Positions 63,096 to 64,000 of a DNA stretch of 64,000 nucleotides are shown piece by piece (position 1 is the stretch's first letter; each line of letters begins with the position of its first letter). Source of the stretch: CAZTDD01 sp964612675 (GTDB lineage Bacteria > Hinthialibacterota > Hinthialibacteria > Hinthialibacterales > JAKPRU01); the NCBI GenBank assembly GCA_964612675.1, contig CAZTDD010000009.1, forward strand, positions 1-64,000, given 5' to 3'. Made by a program: the position numbers and the translations under genes. The notes beneath the pieces were generated by a model. The model did no database searches. It was given only the letters and a program-made list of their open reading frames with translations, and was not told where the DNA came from.

Positions 63096-64000
63096 CTACT
63101 TGTTCTCGGACGCATTTACTCCGGCGTTCACACCGCCCGCGTTGACACCACCGCCTGCGTTCACGCCGCCGCTCGCACCGGCGTCTTTACTATACAGGCC
63201 GCTCAAATCCGGTGTCTCGGTATCGCTGTAGTTGTAGACAACGTCCATGTCCATATCCATGTCTGTCTTGATCGATCCCGGGAACTGCTGGCCCTGGACA
63301 CCGGTCGACATGCTCATATCCGCAACGGTTTCCATCAGGGCGTTCATACCGAGCACGCGTCCCTTAGCCACGTCGAACAGCATTTCTCCATTTTGATCGA
63401 CCGTCATTGATTTGATGGTTTGAGTGATCTCGACATCTCCGCCCATGGGGGACTTGATGGTTTGAGTAGCGTCTTCAATCGTCGTTTTTTCTTTGACGCC
63501 GATCAGTGCTACCGTCGATCCACCCAGCTCTTTGAACTCTTTCAGCACATACTCCTTGACTTGAGTCGCATCTGTTTCGCTTCCCGGCATTGCGGCGTCG
63601 CTTTTGTGTTCCCACGTGTCACCAACGTCCACCGGATTATCGGGGAAGTAAGGGAGATCGAATTGGCCGGGTGTTTGATTCATCCCGCCGGGCATTCCTG
63701 CGGAGCTCATGTCTTCCAACCCCTCCGACTTGATCACATTTCCTTTCTTGCCGAAGAGGATCGTAAACGACTTGTTTGTGGTACCTGTCATTTGTCCAAG
63801 GTCGATCTCTCCAGGCATTCCCGCACCGGACATCTTCATCTCTTTGAACGTCATCTTCATCTGGAACGTGCCGTTCGGTTTGACATCGAGTACTTCAGAC
63901 CCGAGAACCATCTTCATATCCATCTCGATGGGCATCTTCTGGCCTTCAGGACCGGCGGAACCACTCATTTTGATGTTGATGTTCTGGTCGACTTTCTCGC
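63096..64000 (-). CDS. DUF6263-like exported protein with GVNAG repeats (5' end beyond right edge)
   Basis: The frame is open to the right edge, so the N-terminus is missing; an ATG at 63968 lies within it and has no special support. 301 residues visible. Beta-rich pattern with MDMKMVLGSEVLDVKPNGTF, then VDVGDTWEHKSDAAMPG, then ALMETVADMSMSTG, much like DUF6263, a family of secreted or lipid-linked proteins in environmental bacteria. The last 25 residues are tandem G-G-V-N-A-G units. Function unknown. It ends at a good terminator. Confidence 0.72.
   Translation of the reverse strand, partial: EKVDQNINIKMSGSAGPEGQKMPIEMDMKMVLGSEVLDVKPNGTFQMKMTFKEMKMSGAGMPGEIDLGQMTGTTNKSFTILFGKKGNVIKSEGLEDMSSAGMPGGMNQTPGQFDLPYFPDNPVDVGDTWEHKSDAAMPGSETDATQVKEYVLKEFKELGGSTVALIGVKEKTTIEDATQTIKSPMGGDVEITQTIKSMTVDQNGEMLFDVAKGRVLGMNALMETVADMSMSTGVQGQQFPGSIKTDMDMDMDVVYNYSDTETPDLSGLYSKDAGASGGVNAGGGVNAGGVNAGVNASENK

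Noticed and set aside
1..64000. CRISPR arrays, rRNA, tRNA genes, complete insertion sequences
   Set aside because: None seen on reading the gaps on both strands; no regular direct repeats with spacers and no transposase. A tRNA search program would be a better test.

Overview
ORGANISM. The window reads as a chromosome segment of a moderately G+C-rich, flagellated, diderm bacterium. Pointers to an outer membrane are a SurA-like periplasmic chaperone, a lipoprotein, a secreted lytic transglycosylase and prepilin-type proteins. Several families here (SGNH hydrolase with TPR-like insert, M56 peptidase fused to WD40 repeats, DUF4175, right-handed beta-helix and concanavalin-like secreted proteins, FliY plus FliN switch proteins, WhiG/FliA sigma) are common in environmental lineages near Planctomycetes, Hydrogenedentota and Sumerlaeota. 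That placement is an inference from gene content; no rRNA or other marker fixes the phylum. TAG, TGA and TAA all serve as normal stops. LAYOUT. (1) 1-9.3 kb: metabolic and secreted genes: an M1 aminopeptidase (cut by the left edge), a large concanavalin-like secreted protein, an M42 aminopeptidase, an orphan ABC ATPase with two substituted catalytic residues, and a class-III aminotransferase. (2) 9.4-15.9 kb: an Hsp70 locus: TPR protein with a J-like domain lacking HPD, GrpE, a short DnaK, a membrane TPR/coiled-coil protein, then larB. (3) 16.0-30.7 kb: a tightly packed run, many genes overlapping by 1-4 bases: FecR/pseudopilin fusion, DUF58, lytic transglycosylase, parvulin chaperone, YhaM-type exonuclease, DUF4175, large TPR protein, pilin-like protein and an NtrC-type regulator. 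Facing it is a small minus-strand operon of a lipoprotein and a kinase-less GHKL/PAS sensor. (4) 33.3-48.7 kb: the flagellar export and switch operon fliL-fliM-fliY-fliN-fliO-fliP-fliQ-fliR-flhB-flhA-flhF-flhG, an uncharacterised membrane gene, fliA, and two uncharacterised genes. (5) 48.7-61.1 kb: an accessory zone with broken genes: a VapBC-like remnant, two scars of the SGNH gene, a concanavalin-like pseudogene, a frameshifted RelE-like toxin and a frameshifted HicB. Among them are intact loci: a pilin, a BlaI repressor with a BlaR1-like M56-WD40 fusion, a RelE/Xre pair, hisS and a DUF4160/DUF2442 pair. (6) 61.1-64 kb: a beta-helix protein and a DUF6263-like protein cut by the right edge. 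HOW IT FITS. The flagellar block is a complete membrane export gate plus C-ring plus FlhF/FlhG placement and sigma-28. The 16-30 kb block looks devoted to the cell envelope (peptidoglycan cleavage, periplasmic folding, coiled-coil membrane scaffold, sigma-54 control). The M56-WD40/BlaI pair is probably a self-contained signal-relay switch whose promoter carries three copies of one dyad. The most unusual points are that switch, the Hsp70 locus with a non-canonical J-like partner, the degenerate ABC ATPase, and the chimeric scar at 49.2-49.4 kb, which preserves the conserved tail of a second copy of the fliA-linked small protein.
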